64,000 nt of DNA. Origin: Asticcacaulis sp. ZE23SCel15 (GTDB lineage Bacteria; Pseudomonadota; Alphaproteobacteria; Caulobacterales; Caulobacteraceae). Shown piece after piece: positions 42,754-52,565 of the stretch. The position numbers and the translations under genes are program-made. The stretch covers positions 1,659,001-1,723,000 of the forward strand of contig NZ_CP130044.1 in the NCBI RefSeq assembly GCF_030505395.1. The letters are read 5' to 3'. The notes under the pieces are model-generated. The model was given only the letters and a program-made list of their open reading frames with translations, searched no databases and had not been told where the DNA came from. The first letter of the stretch is position 1. Every line of letters begins with the position of its first letter.

Positions 42754-43047
42754 TTATCTTGAGTTAGTCCATTCTGGATAAGCATCATGTACCGCATAGA
42801 AAATAGCCATTTCCACTATTTTTTCGTTATTCAATTCTTTCTCAAATGCATAATCAAATATTGTGCTTAAATCTTCACTATCTAAAAAAAATGAGAATTT
42901 GTCACCTATCTTGGGATCAACAGGCTCATAATCAGCATTATAAGTTATAATTTTACTTTCAGAATCTGCAGAAAATGGTTCTTGGGAAGCTATAGAGTAA
43001 TAACCATTTATTTGCATTCCTGATAAAATTGCTACTTCCAATCTCAT
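42754..43047 (-). CDS. AT-rich orphan gene, unknown 97-residue protein
   Basis: 97 residues, acidic: IASQEPFSADSESKIITYNA, VDPKIGDKFSFFLDSEDLST, a C-terminal helix KIVEMAIFYAVHDAYPEWTN. No signal or membrane segment. Base composition (roughly one third GC by eye) is far below the neighbours, and the flanks 42720-43200 are also AT-rich, suggesting recent arrival. Size, acidity and isolation resemble orphan immunity proteins, but no family was recognised and no toxin is nearby. Confidence 0.6.
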   Translation of the reverse strand: MRLEVAILSGMQINGYYSIASQEPFSADSESKIITYNADYEPVDPKIGDKFSFFLDSEDLSTIFDYAFEKELNNEKIVEMAIFYAVHDAYPEWTNSR

Positions 43048-43277
43048 GCGTTCATTTCTTTTTCAATGCAGCATCGCTTTCAGGATGAGGGATAAAATTT
43101 AACTAAATTTCGAAATATGAAAATCCCTATTAATGGGGTTGTTGCAATGATTTAGATCATCCGACAGAGTGGTGCCGATACCTTAAAGGGTTTATTATCT
43201 GCTACATCCATTTGTCTCCCCGGTTTACTGGGGAGGTGGACTATGAGCAAAGCGAATGGTGGTGGGGGTCTACCCCA

Positions 43278-44117
43278 TCAAAAATGCCGCGCCACCATCA
43301 TGTAGTTGACCGCTATATCGTTCGACAACGCCCATTGGTCAAGTATCGGGTTATAACTGACCCCGACCGCCGGATCGGGCGTCAGGTCAGTTTCCGACAG
43401 AAAATCCTCGATCTCGGACGGTTTTAAAAACTTGTTCCAGTCGTGGGTCCCTTGTGGCACCCAGCGCAGCACATATTCCGCCGCCACGATCCCCAGTGCA
43501 AAGGCCTTGGTAGTGCGGTTGAGCGTGGCCACAAACATCAGCCCGCCGGGCTTAACTAAAGAGGCGCAGGTTTTCAGGAACTCACGCGGATCGGCGACGT
43601 GTTCGATCACTTCCATGCACAGGACGACATCAAACTGAGGCTCACCCGACGCGGCCAGTTGTTCCACCGTCTGGGCCAGATAGCGGATATCAAGGTTCCC
43701 TTGCGCGGCATGAGCCCTGGCCGTACCGATGTTTTTTTCCGAAGCGTCAAGGCCGGTGACCTCAAACCCCATCCGCCGCATGGGTTCACTCAGCAACCCG
43801 CCGCCGCAGCCGACATCGAGCAGGCGCATATGGTCAAAGGGATGTATGTCGTCTCCATCCAGATGCGGGAAGTGAAGCAAACAGGTATCGCGGATAAAGC
43901 GCACGCGGGTCGGATTGAACTTATGTAGAGGCGCAAACTCGCCCTTGACGTCCCACCACTTGGCGGCCAGTGCCGAAAAACGAGCGACTTCGCCTTCATC
44001 GATCGAAAATCCACTGGCGGGAGAATTTGTCGCATCTGATACGTCTTTTGCGGAATTTTCACCGCCAGAGGCCGCCAAAGCTTCCGTTTCGGGAATATTT
44101 TTTCGCGTAAGTGCCAT
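43278..44117 (-). CDS. ubiG: UbiG, ubiquinone biosynthesis O-methyltransferase
   Basis: 279 residues; SAM-dependent enzyme for both O-methylations of ubiquinone. Conserved [34 protein letters not shown] loop [55 protein letters not shown] and [33 protein letters not shown]. The ~45-residue N-terminal extension ([20 protein letters not shown]) is not conserved and the true start may be later. Divergent from lysC, as in many alphaproteobacteria. Confidence 0.95.
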   Translation of the reverse strand: MALTRKNIPETEALAASGGENSAKDVSDATNSPASGFSIDEGEVARFSALAAKWWDVKGEFAPLHKFNPTRVRFIRDTCLLHFPHLDGDDIHPFDHMRLLDVGCGGGLLSEPMRRMGFEVTGLDASEKNIGTARAHAAQGNLDIRYLAQTVEQLAASGEPQFDVVLCMEVIEHVADPREFLKTCASLVKPGGLMFVATLNRTTKAFALGIVAAEYVLRWVPQGTHDWNKFLKPSEIEDFLSETDLTPDPAVGVSYNPILDQWALSNDIAVNYMMVARHF

Positions 44118-44270
44118 TTTTTATGTCCATTTCGCGGGCGAAACCGCAGCGCAACTCTTGCCGCGCGGCTTTTGTGTCGCTAGATATGCCCGCCTTAAGC
44201 GACGGGCAAGCTTTAAGAATAGGTCTTCATAGCATCTTTTGTACGTCAAACAGTCAGGATTTGTATCACA

Positions 44271-45527
44271 GTGACTCGCTTAGTCATGAAATTCGGCGGC
44301 ACGTCCATGGCCGATCTGGAGCGCATCCGCAGAGCGGCGCGCCTGGTCGCGGCTGAAGTCGATGCCGGTCATAATGTTGCCGTCGTGGTCTCGGCCATGT
44401 CGGGTAAGACCAACGAACTGGTCGCCTGGACGGACGGCGCCGGTAAACCAACCGGCAAGGCCATTGAGGGCGATGACGAATATGATGTCGTCGTGGCTTC
44501 CGGTGAGCAGGTGACCGCCGGTCTTCTGTCGATGGTTCTGCGCAACATGGGCTATGACGCCATCTCGATGATGGGCTGGCAGGTGCCGATTATTACCTCC
44601 GATATTCACGGTAAGGCCCGTATTCTCGACATTCCGCCGGCCAAGCTTGAAACCGCGCTCGATGCCGGTCAGATCGTGGTCGTGCCGGGCTTTCAGGGTG
44701 TGACCGAATCCGGCCGTATCACCACTCTGGGCCGTGGCGGTTCAGATACGTCGGCTGTGGCTGTGGCGGCGGCGGTCAAGGCGATCCGCTGCGATATCTA
44801 TACCGATGTCGACGGGGTCTACACCACCGATCCGCGCGTGGAATCAAAGGCGCGACGCCTCAAGAAGATTTCATTTGAAGAGATGCTGGAAATGGCGTCC
44901 CTTGGGGCCAAGGTGCTTCAGACCCGCTCGGTCGAGCTGGCCATGGGCCAGCGTATGCCGGTGCGCGTTCTGTCTTCCTTTGTGGAGCCGGGCGAAAACA
45001 TTGATCAGGGCACCATCGTGTGCGACGAGGACGAAATCGTGGAAAAGCATATTATTTCCGGCGTGGCCTTCAGCCGTGATGAAGCCAAGATCACCCTTCT
45101 GGGCCTGCCGAATAAGGTCGGCGTGTCGGCGGCGGTGTTCTCAAAGCTGGCGGCAGCCAACATCAATGTCGATATGATCGTGCAGTCGGAAAAGCGCTCC
45201 GGCGACTATGCCAACCAGTTGTTCACGGTCGGTCGCCGTGACGCTCAGGCCGCGGCCGACATCATGAACGCCGCCAAGGACGAACTGGGTTATGATACGC
45301 TCAAAGTCGATGAAAACGTCGCTAAGGTCTCGATCGTCGGTGTCGGTATGCGTTCGCACACCGGCGTGGCAGAAACCATGTTCCGCGCCTTGTCGGACAA
45401 GGGCATCAATATTCAGGTAATCTCGACCTCTGAGATCAAGATTTCAGTGCTGATAGACGAAGCCTATACCGAGCTTGCAGTGCGCGCGCTGCATGCGGCC
45501 TATGGTCTGGATAAGATCGGTGTGTAA
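44271..45527 (+). CDS. lysC: Aspartate kinase
   Basis: 418 residues; first step of the lysine/threonine/methionine pathway. Kinase domain MKFGGTSMADLERIRRAARL, VVSAMSGKTNELV, VVASGEQVTAGLLS, PGFQGVTESGRITTLGRGGSDTSAVAVAAAV, YTDVDGVYTTDPRV; then two C-terminal ACT domains (KITLLGLPNKVGVSAAVFSKL and VSIVGVGMRSHTGVAETMFRAL) that usually give lysine/threonine feedback. GTG at 44271 starts five codons before the ATG of MKFGG; either may be used. Followed by R2 repeats and a terminator. Confidence 0.96.
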   Translation: MTRLVMKFGGTSMADLERIRRAARLVAAEVDAGHNVAVVVSAMSGKTNELVAWTDGAGKPTGKAIEGDDEYDVVVASGEQVTAGLLSMVLRNMGYDAISMMGWQVPIITSDIHGKARILDIPPAKLETALDAGQIVVVPGFQGVTESGRITTLGRGGSDTSAVAVAAAVKAIRCDIYTDVDGVYTTDPRVESKARRLKKISFEEMLEMASLGAKVLQTRSVELAMGQRMPVRVLSSFVEPGENIDQGTIVCDEDEIVEKHIISGVAFSRDEAKITLLGLPNKVGVSAAVFSKLAAANINVDMIVQSEKRSGDYANQLFTVGRRDAQAAADIMNAAKDELGYDTLKVDENVAKVSIVGVGMRSHTGVAETMFRALSDKGINIQVISTSEIKISVLIDEAYTELAVRALHAAYGLDKIGV

Positions 45528-45529
45528 TT

Positions 45530-45594
45530 CATGGGGGAAATGACTTTCCCCCGCCCCTTTAAAACAATCATGGGGGAAATAACTTTCCCCCATG
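45530..45594. repeat. Tandem R2 hairpins after lysC
   Basis: Two copies of the hairpin also found between cydB and cydX: 45530-45552 (CATGGGGGAAA, loop TGAC, TTTCCCCC, right end diverged) and 45569-45594 (perfect 11-base arms, loop TAAC). The second is followed by CCCCCTTTGAGGCG, as at 5403-5418. Confidence 0.75.
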
Positions 45595-45643
45595 CCCCCT
45601 TTGAGGCGGTGAGTTTCGGCTCATTACGGATATGTGAGTGTAA

Positions 45644-45675
45644 AAACGCCGCACGGCTTGACCTGCGGCGTTTTT
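45644..45675 (+). terminator. Intrinsic terminator of lysC
   Basis: Ten-base stem AAACGCCGCA / TGCGGCGTTT with a ten-base loop and a T-run, 117 bases after the lysC stop and 69 bases before ptsP, with the R2 hairpins in between. Confidence 0.85.
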
Positions 45676-45743
45676 CTATGGTGTGGGTGTGCGAAAAATA
45701 TAATAGTGACGCTCAAGGCGTTGTTTGAGGGAATGCGTTCGAA

Positions 45744-48005
45744 ATGAAATCCGGTCTCGCCATCAAGGGCCAAAGAGGGCTGCTGCGCCAGATCCGTGAG
45801 GTCATGGCCGACGGTACCACCGCACAGGTCAGACTGGATGCCGTGGTGCGGATCATCGCCAATTCGATGGTGGCCGAGGTTTGCTCGATCTATCTGCGCC
45901 GCACCTCCGAAGAACTGGAATTGTTTGCGACCGAAGGCCTGAATCGCGCCGCCGTCCACAATACCCGCCTGCGTTTGACCGAAGGTCTAGTCGGTGAAGT
46001 CGCTCGCGCCGGGGCTCCGCTCAATCTGTCGGACGCGCCGGCCAATCCGAATTTTGCCTACCGCCCGGAAACGGGCGAAGACCCCTATAATTCGTTCTTA
46101 GGGGTGCCGCTGCTGCGCGGCGGGCGGACCATCGGCGTTCTGGTCGTGCAGAACCGCGCCATGCGCCACTATCAGGAAGAAGAGGTTGAGGATCTTCAGA
46201 TCATCGCCATGGTTCTGGCTGAGATGGTGGCGGCGGGCGATCTTCAGGTCTTTGATGAACTGAAAGATATCGAGCTTGCACCCCATAAGCCGGAGCGGCT
46301 CAAAGGGGCGGCGTTCTCGGACGGTATCGCCCTTGGGGTCGTTATCCTGCATGAGGTGCCGGTCACGCCGGAGCATCTGCTGTCAGATGATCCGGTCGCC
46401 GAAGAGGTGCGTCTGCTGACGGCGATCACCTCCCTGCGGGAACAGATTGATGAGATGTTTGAGGGCCAGCACGGTCTGGCCGGGCCGACCTTTGACGTGC
46501 TCGAAACCTACCGCATGTTTGCCCATGACCGGGGCTGGACGCGCAATCTGGTCGAGGCGGTACGCTCGGGCCTGACCGCCGAGGCCGCCGTTGAGCGCGT
46601 CCGTAATGAACAGCGCGCCCGGATGAATTCAGCGCGTGACGCCTATATGCGCGAACGCCTGCATGACCTTGAGGATCTGGCCAACCGGCTGCTGCGCGTA
46701 TTGGCGGGCAAAAGCACGGTAGCTCGCGAAATTCCTGAAAATTCCATTCTGGTGGCCCGTGATCTGGGGCCGGCTGACCTGCTGGAATATGACCGCAAGA
46801 AGCTGAAAGGCATTTTGCTGGAAGAAGGCTCGGCGGCCGCCCATGCCGCGATTGTGGCGCGCGCCCTGCAAATCCCGTGTGTGGGTAGGCTCAATGGTCT
46901 GCGCGACCGGGTCAGCCAGAACGATGCCGTCATTGTCGATGGTGAAACCGGCGAAGCGTACCTGCGTCCGCGCCCTGATATTATTGGCGCCACCCACGCC
47001 CGGATGGATGTCCGCGCTCAGAAACGCGCTGAGTTCATCAAAATCAAGAACGTCCCCGCCATCACCAGGGATGGCCACAGTGTCGCCATGCTGATGAATG
47101 CGGGGCTGGAGTTCGATCTTGAGATCATGCACGAAACCGGCGCCGAAGGGATCGGCCTGTTCCGCACCGAGTTTCAGTTCATGGTCTCTGAGGATCTGCC
47201 GCGCCTTAAGCGCCAGACCGAGCTTTATGAGCGGGTGATGGATGAGGCGGGCGATAAGCCGGTCACCTTCCGCACCCTTGATCTGGGGGGCGACAAAATC
47301 CTGCCCTACATGGAAACCGAGCGCGAAGAAAACCCGGCCCTGGGCTGGCGCGCCGTGCGCATGGGCCTTGATCGTCCGGCCCTGCTGCGGATGCAGATCA
47401 GGGCTTTGATCATCGCCGCCCGTGGCCGCGAACTGCGCATCATGTTCCCGATGGTCGCCTCAATTGATGAGTTCCGGCAAGCGCGCGAATGGGTCGATGT
47501 CGAAATGGCCTGGGCCAAGCGGCGCGGGCGAGCCTTGCCATCGGTGCTGCGCGTCGGGGTGATGATCGAATGTCCGTCGCTGCTGTGGCATCTGGATGCC
47601 CTGCTGCCGATGGTCGATTTTGCCAGCGTCGGCACCAATGACCTGACGCAATATCTTTTCGCTGCCGACCGTACCAATCCGCGGGTGGCCGAGCGTTATG
47701 ACGTGCTGTCGCCGCCGATGCTGCGGGCCTTGTCGTCGATCCGTCAGGCGGCGGATGAAAGCGGCACGCCGGTGTCAGTGTGCGGTGAAATGGCCGGTAA
47801 GCCGCTGGAAGCCTTTGTGCTGGTTGCGCTGGGGTTCAACCGTCTGTCGATGCCGCCCGCAGGCATTGGTCAGGTCAAGCGCATGATCCTAAGCTGTGAC
47901 CGTGAGGCGGCGTCAAAGGCGATCACCCGCATGATGACGAGTTCCTACAGCTCGCTGCGCAGTGAGATTCTGTCGCTAGCCCGCAAACTCAACGTCGACT
48001 TATAA
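45744..48005 (+). CDS. ptsP: PtsP, nitrogen-PTS enzyme I with GAF domain
   Basis: 753 residues. N-terminal GAF domain (~20-165: MVAEVCSIYLRRTSEELELFATEGLN, YNSFLGVPLLRGGRTIGVLVVQNR), then enzyme I: the phospho-accepting His367 in EEGSAAAHAAIVARAL, the PEP-binding GIGLFRTEFQFM, PVTFRTLDLGGDK, LRIMFPMVASIDEF and catalytic VCGEMAGKP. It starts the PtsP-PtsO(NPr)-PtsN relay that links nitrogen status to physiology; in Caulobacter it also feeds into (p)ppGpp control. The GAF may bind glutamine. Gene order lysC-ptsP is conserved. Its stop overlaps repeat copy 2. Confidence 0.95.
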   Translation: MKSGLAIKGQRGLLRQIREVMADGTTAQVRLDAVVRIIANSMVAEVCSIYLRRTSEELELFATEGLNRAAVHNTRLRLTEGLVGEVARAGAPLNLSDAPANPNFAYRPETGEDPYNSFLGVPLLRGGRTIGVLVVQNRAMRHYQEEEVEDLQIIAMVLAEMVAAGDLQVFDELKDIELAPHKPERLKGAAFSDGIALGVVILHEVPVTPEHLLSDDPVAEEVRLLTAITSLREQIDEMFEGQHGLAGPTFDVLETYRMFAHDRGWTRNLVEAVRSGLTAEAAVERVRNEQRARMNSARDAYMRERLHDLEDLANRLLRVLAGKSTVAREIPENSILVARDLGPADLLEYDRKKLKGILLEEGSAAAHAAIVARALQIPCVGRLNGLRDRVSQNDAVIVDGETGEAYLRPRPDIIGATHARMDVRAQKRAEFIKIKNVPAITRDGHSVAMLMNAGLEFDLEIMHETGAEGIGLFRTEFQFMVSEDLPRLKRQTELYERVMDEAGDKPVTFRTLDLGGDKILPYMETEREENPALGWRAVRMGLDRPALLRMQIRALIIAARGRELRIMFPMVASIDEFRQAREWVDVEMAWAKRRGRALPSVLRVGVMIECPSLLWHLDALLPMVDFASVGTNDLTQYLFAADRTNPRVAERYDVLSPPMLRALSSIRQAADESGTPVSVCGEMAGKPLEAFVLVALGFNRLSMPPAGIGQVKRMILSCDREAASKAITRMMTSSYSSLRSEILSLARKLNVDL

Positions 48006-48108
48006 AATCGCGGTCTTTGGCCGATTAATACGCGGTCTGCACTTGCAGGTACTAAGTGTACCTGCGGCGTTTGCCAGCTATTACTCGCCTCAAATCTCAC
48101 GATTTTAC
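48003..48108. repeat. Palindromic intergenic repeat after ptsP (family R1b, copy 2)
   Basis: About 105 bases starting inside the ptsP stop codon. Ends AAAATCG (48004-48010) and CGATTTT (48100-48106) are inverted; inside is the hairpin GCAGGTAC / GTACCTGC with loop TAAGT. Same block order as the copy after argF (24074-24183). Confidence 0.85.
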
Positions 48109-48150
48109 GCTTGGGTGGGCTGTATGAAGAAATGCCTCATGCAAAAAGTG

Positions 48151-48243
48151 AAAAACTCCCGTGGGGCCGCCCCAAGGGAGTTTTTTCGCTATGGTTCATG
48201 TGGAAAGTACACCGAGGCCTTGGCCGAGGGACTTTTCACATGA
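48151..48243. terminator. Terminator hairpin and long palindrome after the GGDEF-EAL gene
   Basis: Hairpin 48151-48186: outer arms AAAACTCCC / GGGAGTTTT, inner GGGGC / GCCCC, then TTTTTT, a bidirectional terminator for ptsP and the convergent gene. Palindrome 48196-48243: TCATGTGGAAAGT pairs with ACTTTTCACATGA with one mismatch, and an inner GGCC-TT-GGCC core, ending three bases before the stop of the minus-strand gene. Confidence 0.75.
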
Positions 48244-48245
48244 GA

Positions 48246-50492
48246 TCACTTCATCATCGCCATTGACTGCGACACTGACGTGGTCGTGCGCGCCGAGGTC
48301 TGGATGCGCGTCCTTACGGGTGGAGCGACTTGCGCGGCCAGCAGGGCATCGATCTCCTCGACCTTGACCGGCTTTGAGAACAGGAAGCCCTGAATGATCG
48401 GGCAGCCGGCCTGTTTCAGGATACTGCGCTGCTGCTTGGTTTCGACCCCTTCGGCGACGATGTTCAGGTGCAGAGCCTTGGCCAGCTTGACGATGGCGCG
48501 GATGACCGCATCGGCTTCGGCATCGACCCCAAGGTTTGACACGAACGAGCGGTCGATCTTGATCTTATCGACCGGATAGCGGCCGAGATAGCTCAAAGAC
48601 GAATAGCCCGTGCCGAAATCATCAAGCGCGATCGTAAAGCCCATACTGCGCAGATCCTTAAGGATGATCTGGGTCTGGTGGTCATCGTTCAGCAGCACGC
48701 CTTCGGTGATTTCAATCTCGATGCGCGTGGCCGATACACCGGTCTCCGCCATCATGTCTTTCAGGCGCGGGATGAACTGGTTTGAGCGCAGTTGAGTGGC
48801 GGAGACATTGACCGCGACCTTAAGGCCCGGCCAGCGGTGTGAGTCCATCATGGCGCGACGCATGATCACAGCGCCCAGATCGATCATCAGGTTGCACTCT
48901 TCGGCCAGCGGAATGAAGTAGCCGGGTGAGATCGGGCCGCGCTCACGGTGCGTCCAGCGGGCCAAGGCTTCGACGCCGACAATGGTGCCGAAATGATCGA
49001 CCTGCGGCTGATAGACCACGTCGATTTCTTCGCAGTGAATGGCTTCGCGCAGGCCGGTTTCCAGCATCTTGCGCAGCTTAATGGTGGCGTCCATCTCAAG
49101 CTCAAAGAAGGCGTACTGACCGCGGCCCAGTTCCTTGGCGCGGTAAAGGGCCAGATCGGCCTGACGCAGCGCTTCGGCCGGTTCGACATCGGCATCGCTG
49201 ATCAGGGTCACGCCGATTGAGCAGGAGCAGAACACCTGACCGGAATCAAGTGTCACCGTGCCAGTCAGGTTTTCCTGAATACGCTTGGCGAGCGCCGAGG
49301 CCGAATGGCCATCGGTATCGGTCTGGATGATCACAAACTCATCACCGCCCAGACGAGCCAGAGTATCACCGGCACGGATCATCGAGGAGATCCGGCTGGC
49401 GCAGTTGCGGATTAGCTCATCCCCCGCCTGATGGCCGAGCGTATCGTTGACATCCTTGAAGCGGTCAAGCCCGATGCAGAAGACCGCGACATTACCGCCC
49501 AGACGGCGCACGCGCTCGGTCGCCTGGGTTAGGCGATCGGCAAACAAGGTGCGGTTTGGCAGGCCGGTCAGGCCATCATGCAGGGCCATGTGCTTTGCCT
49601 TGGCCTCCGAGGCAATCAGGCTGCGGGCGGCGCGCTGGGACTGGTGCAGCATCAGCACGGCCACGGCCCCAAGGCCGAGCGAGACCAGAAGAACCGGCCC
49701 AAGCGCGCCGATAAACAGCTTGCGGCCCGGTGTTTCCGGCATCCATGACAGATGTAGAAGCGGACTGCCGGCGTCGTCATGGAAAATAACATTGGCACTG
49801 CCGGGCAGGGCGGTCTGACCCGGACGCAGCATGCGCACATGGCTCAGGGCATAGCTGTCGGCCAGGGTGGTTAGTTCGGAAGCAGAGATTTCCCGCCCGC
49901 CCATAATAACGAATGGCTGGTTGCGAGTGATCTGGCTTCGGCGGTCAGTGCTGATAAGCGCCGCGCCAAAAGCATAGACGCGGCCGTTGACGCGGATCAG
50001 TTTGCCGTACTTGGTTCGGGTGGCGTCTTTTTGGATCAGTTTGCGGGTTTGCGGATTAAAATTCTTGCGTACGTCCAGCAGAAGACTGCGGGCTTCGGTC
50101 GAAAATCCGTTATAGCTGCGCGCCGGAATTTCTTTGCCCTTACGTGAGGCAAACACCGGTGTGTTCTGATCATCAAGCAGATATGCCAGCTCAAAGCCCA
50201 GAATATTCTTCATGTAGTCGCCGTAGACGTTTTGCACCCATCCGTGGTTATAACTGTGATCGGTGTTCCTGACGGCTTCGTCCCAGATGGCCATGGGGTT
50301 AAGCAGGACTGAACTTTCGTTGACCAGATTTTGAATGCCGGCGCGCACCAGATTTTCTTCGCGGACACGGGCGGCCCGGTCGGTTTGTTCGGCCCAGACC
50401 CACAGGCTGCCCACCAGCGCACATACTGCGGCAAGCACGATCAGCGCCATCGGCGCGATCAGTTTAAATTCACTACGTTCTTTGGTCACCAA
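48246..50492 (-). CDS. CHASE4-GGDEF-EAL c-di-GMP signalling protein
   Basis: 748 residues. Membrane helix at ~13-33, a CHASE4-type periplasmic sensor (~35-255, with NPMAIWDEAVRNTDHSYNHGW), a second helix ~260-285, then GGDEF (RLGGDEFVII near 381) with an RxxD inhibitory site RAGD five residues before it, then EAL (GVEALARWTH near 508), with NVSATQLR, EITEGVLL, LDDFGTGYSSLSYL and IAEGVET motifs. Both output domains look intact, so it could make or break c-di-GMP. A perfect CtrA box lies upstream. Ligand unknown. Confidence 0.93.
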   Translation of the reverse strand: MVTKERSEFKLIAPMALIVLAAVCALVGSLWVWAEQTDRAARVREENLVRAGIQNLVNESSVLLNPMAIWDEAVRNTDHSYNHGWVQNVYGDYMKNILGFELAYLLDDQNTPVFASRKGKEIPARSYNGFSTEARSLLLDVRKNFNPQTRKLIQKDATRTKYGKLIRVNGRVYAFGAALISTDRRSQITRNQPFVIMGGREISASELTTLADSYALSHVRMLRPGQTALPGSANVIFHDDAGSPLLHLSWMPETPGRKLFIGALGPVLLVSLGLGAVAVLMLHQSQRAARSLIASEAKAKHMALHDGLTGLPNRTLFADRLTQATERVRRLGGNVAVFCIGLDRFKDVNDTLGHQAGDELIRNCASRISSMIRAGDTLARLGGDEFVIIQTDTDGHSASALAKRIQENLTGTVTLDSGQVFCSCSIGVTLISDADVEPAEALRQADLALYRAKELGRGQYAFFELEMDATIKLRKMLETGLREAIHCEEIDVVYQPQVDHFGTIVGVEALARWTHRERGPISPGYFIPLAEECNLMIDLGAVIMRRAMMDSHRWPGLKVAVNVSATQLRSNQFIPRLKDMMAETGVSATRIEIEITEGVLLNDDHQTQIILKDLRSMGFTIALDDFGTGYSSLSYLGRYPVDKIKIDRSFVSNLGVDAEADAVIRAIVKLAKALHLNIVAEGVETKQQRSILKQAGCPIIQGFLFSKPVKVEEIDALLAAQVAPPVRTRIQTSARTTTSVSQSMAMMK

Positions 50493-50578
50493 AGGCCTCG
50501 TTTTGAGGAGAAAGCATTCTACTGTGGTAACGGATACACGAAAGGTGTTAAATTAACGCAAACGGAAATCATTGTAAT

Positions 50579-50593
50579 TTAAGGGTTTATTAA
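50579..50593. promoter_or_regulatory. CtrA box TTAA-N7-TTAA
   Basis: Exact TTAA-GGGTTTA-TTAA, 87 bases from the GGDEF-EAL start and 131 from the GST start. It matches the CtrA consensus fully. The site may control the GGDEF-EAL gene in the cell cycle; binding is inferred. Confidence 0.55.
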
Positions 50594-50723
50594 GATTTGT
50601 GTGTCGCGTGATCACACTGATTTGCGTAATTTGATGCCACAGGTTTGCCGACGAAATCCCTTGACGAACAGGGTGTTGCGATGTCTTTAAGCCGCAAACC
50701 CACGCATTTTCAGGATCGCACAC

Positions 50724-51338
50724 ATGAAGCTTATCATCGGTACGGGATCACCCTTCGTTCGCAAGTGTCGCATCGCGGTGCGTGAAAAAGGTCTGACCAA
50801 TCAGGTCGAAGAATTTATGACGGCGGCGACCGATGACGCGCCGGAACTTCTGGCTATTAATCCGATCTCCCAGATCCCGGCCCTGCAAACCGATGAAGGC
50901 GTCAACTATTTCAATTCCGCCCTGATCTGTCAGTGGCTGGACGCCCATTTCGACAGCGGACTGAAGCTTTATCCGATGGGCGGGGAGCCCCACTGGCGGG
51001 TGCGGCGTCTGGAAACCCTGGCTGATGGCCTGATGGAAATGACGGTTAAGATCGTTCTTGAAAATCGCAGACCTGAATCTGAGCGCTCACCGATGTGGCT
51101 GACGCGCTGGGAGCGTAATCTCCTGCGCGGCTTTGCGGTGGCGGAAGCGGAATGTCCGACGCTGGATGAGGTCGAACAACACGGCCTTGATATGGGGTCG
51201 ATCACGCTGGCGATTGCGGCGACCTATCTGGAGTTCCGCTATCCGCAAATCGAATGGCAGTCGTTATCGCCCAAGCTGGTGGCTTTGGCGGAAGCACTGG
51301 AAAAGCGCCAAAGCTTTATCGACACATACCCCCGTTAG
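50724..51338 (+). CDS. Glutathione S-transferase family protein
   Basis: 204 residues. N-terminal thioredoxin-like domain: IGTGSPFVRKCRIAVREKGL with the catalytic-type Ser, NPISQIPALQTDEG holding the cis-Pro, and YFNSALICQWLDAHF. Helical C-terminal domain from ~90. The SPFVRK start groups it with the beta/theta-like bacterial GSTs of unknown substrate. The ATG has a GGAT-type purine stretch upstream and possible TTGACG-type -35 near 50663. prfA starts 40 bases downstream. Confidence 0.88.
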   Translation: MKLIIGTGSPFVRKCRIAVREKGLTNQVEEFMTAATDDAPELLAINPISQIPALQTDEGVNYFNSALICQWLDAHFDSGLKLYPMGGEPHWRVRRLETLADGLMEMTVKIVLENRRPESERSPMWLTRWERNLLRGFAVAEAECPTLDEVEQHGLDMGSITLAIAATYLEFRYPQIEWQSLSPKLVALAEALEKRQSFIDTYPR

Positions 51339-51378
51339 GTGTTAAAGGCGCGGTCACAAATTCTGTAAGGTGTTCCCC

Positions 51379-52455
51379 GTGATCCGTCTGCCGCAACAAA
51401 AGCTTGATCAGGTGCTTGATCGTTTCAAAATGATCGAAGCCCGCATGGGTGCGGTCACTGACGGTACCGAGATCGTAAAGCTGTCGAAAGAACACGCCGA
51501 GCTTAAGCCGGTGGCCGAAGCGGTCGAGCGCGTGCTGAAAGCCCGCTCGCAGGTGCCGGAGCTTGAGGAACTGATCGCCCTCAAGGACCCGGAACTGTCA
51601 CCGCTGGCCGAAGACGAGTTGCAGGAGCTAAAAGAACAGCTTCCTGAACTTGAGCGCGGCGTGGCGCTGTTGCTGGCGCCGAAGGATAAGGACGAAAACG
51701 CCTCGGCCATTCTCGAAGTCCGGGCGGGCACCGGCGGCGACGAAGCGGCGATCTTCGCGGGCGATCTGTTTCGCATGTATAGCCGCTATGCGGTAACCCA
51801 AGGCTGGCGCGTTGAGATCGACTCGATCAGTGAAGGCGACGCCGGCGGCTATAAGGAAATCATCGCCTCGGTCACCGGCGACGGCGTGTTCGGCAAGATG
51901 AAGTTTGAATCCGGCGTCCACCGCGTTCAGCGCGTGCCCGCCACCGAAACGCAAGGCCGCATCCATACCTCGGCGGCGACGGTAGCGGTGCTGCCCGAAG
52001 CCCAGGACGTTGAGATCGAAATCCTCGACAAAGACATCCGCATCGACACCTACCGCGCGTCGGGCTCGGGCGGCCAGCACGTCAACAAGACGGATTCGGC
52101 GGTGCGGATCACCCACATGCCGTCAGGGATCGTGGTGACCTCATCGGAAAAGTCGCAGCACATGAACCGCGCCATTGCTATGCGTAACCTGAAGGCGCGG
52201 CTTTACGACCAGCAGCGTCAGGCGCTCGATACCGCCCGTTCTGATGCCCGTAAGTCCCAGGTGGGGTCGGGCGACCGGTCGGAACGCATCCGCACCTATA
52301 ACTACCCGCAAGGGCGCATCACTGATCACCGCATCAACCTGACCATCTATAACCTGCCGCAGTTCATGGAAGGCGATATGGCCAGCATGATAAACGCTCT
52401 GATCGCCGAAGATCAGGCCGAGCGTCTGGCTATGCTTGAAGATGAGATGGGCTGA
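51379..52455 (+). CDS. prfA: Peptide chain release factor 1
   Basis: 358 residues; reads UAA and UAG stops. Typical N-terminus [26 protein letters not shown]-type stop-recognition loop [23 protein letters not shown], and GGQ motif [21 protein letters not shown] with C-terminal [23 protein letters not shown] at 51379, preceded by TAAGG, gives the usual start; the frame also opens at 51370. Follows the GST by 40 bases. Confidence 0.96.
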   Translation: MIRLPQQKLDQVLDRFKMIEARMGAVTDGTEIVKLSKEHAELKPVAEAVERVLKARSQVPELEELIALKDPELSPLAEDELQELKEQLPELERGVALLLAPKDKDENASAILEVRAGTGGDEAAIFAGDLFRMYSRYAVTQGWRVEIDSISEGDAGGYKEIIASVTGDGVFGKMKFESGVHRVQRVPATETQGRIHTSAATVAVLPEAQDVEIEILDKDIRIDTYRASGSGGQHVNKTDSAVRITHMPSGIVVTSSEKSQHMNRAIAMRNLKARLYDQQRQALDTARSDARKSQVGSGDRSERIRTYNYPQGRITDHRINLTIYNLPQFMEGDMASMINALIAEDQAERLAMLEDEMG

Positions 52456-52462
52456 TAAAGTT

Positions 52463-52499
52463 CCCTCACCCCGCAAGCGGGGAGAGGGTAGGGTGAGGG
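52463..52499. repeat. GC-rich hairpin after prfA
   Basis: Outer arms CCCTCACCC / GGGTGAGGG with an inner CCCCGCAAGCGGGG hairpin, eight bases after the prfA stop. No T-run, so more likely a REP-like element or mRNA 3' end than a classic terminator. Confidence 0.6.
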
Positions 52500-52565
52500 G
52501 CAAAGCACGAGCTTGAAACCTCCCGTATTTCGGGTAAGGTTTGCCACATTCATGTGGGGGTGGTT

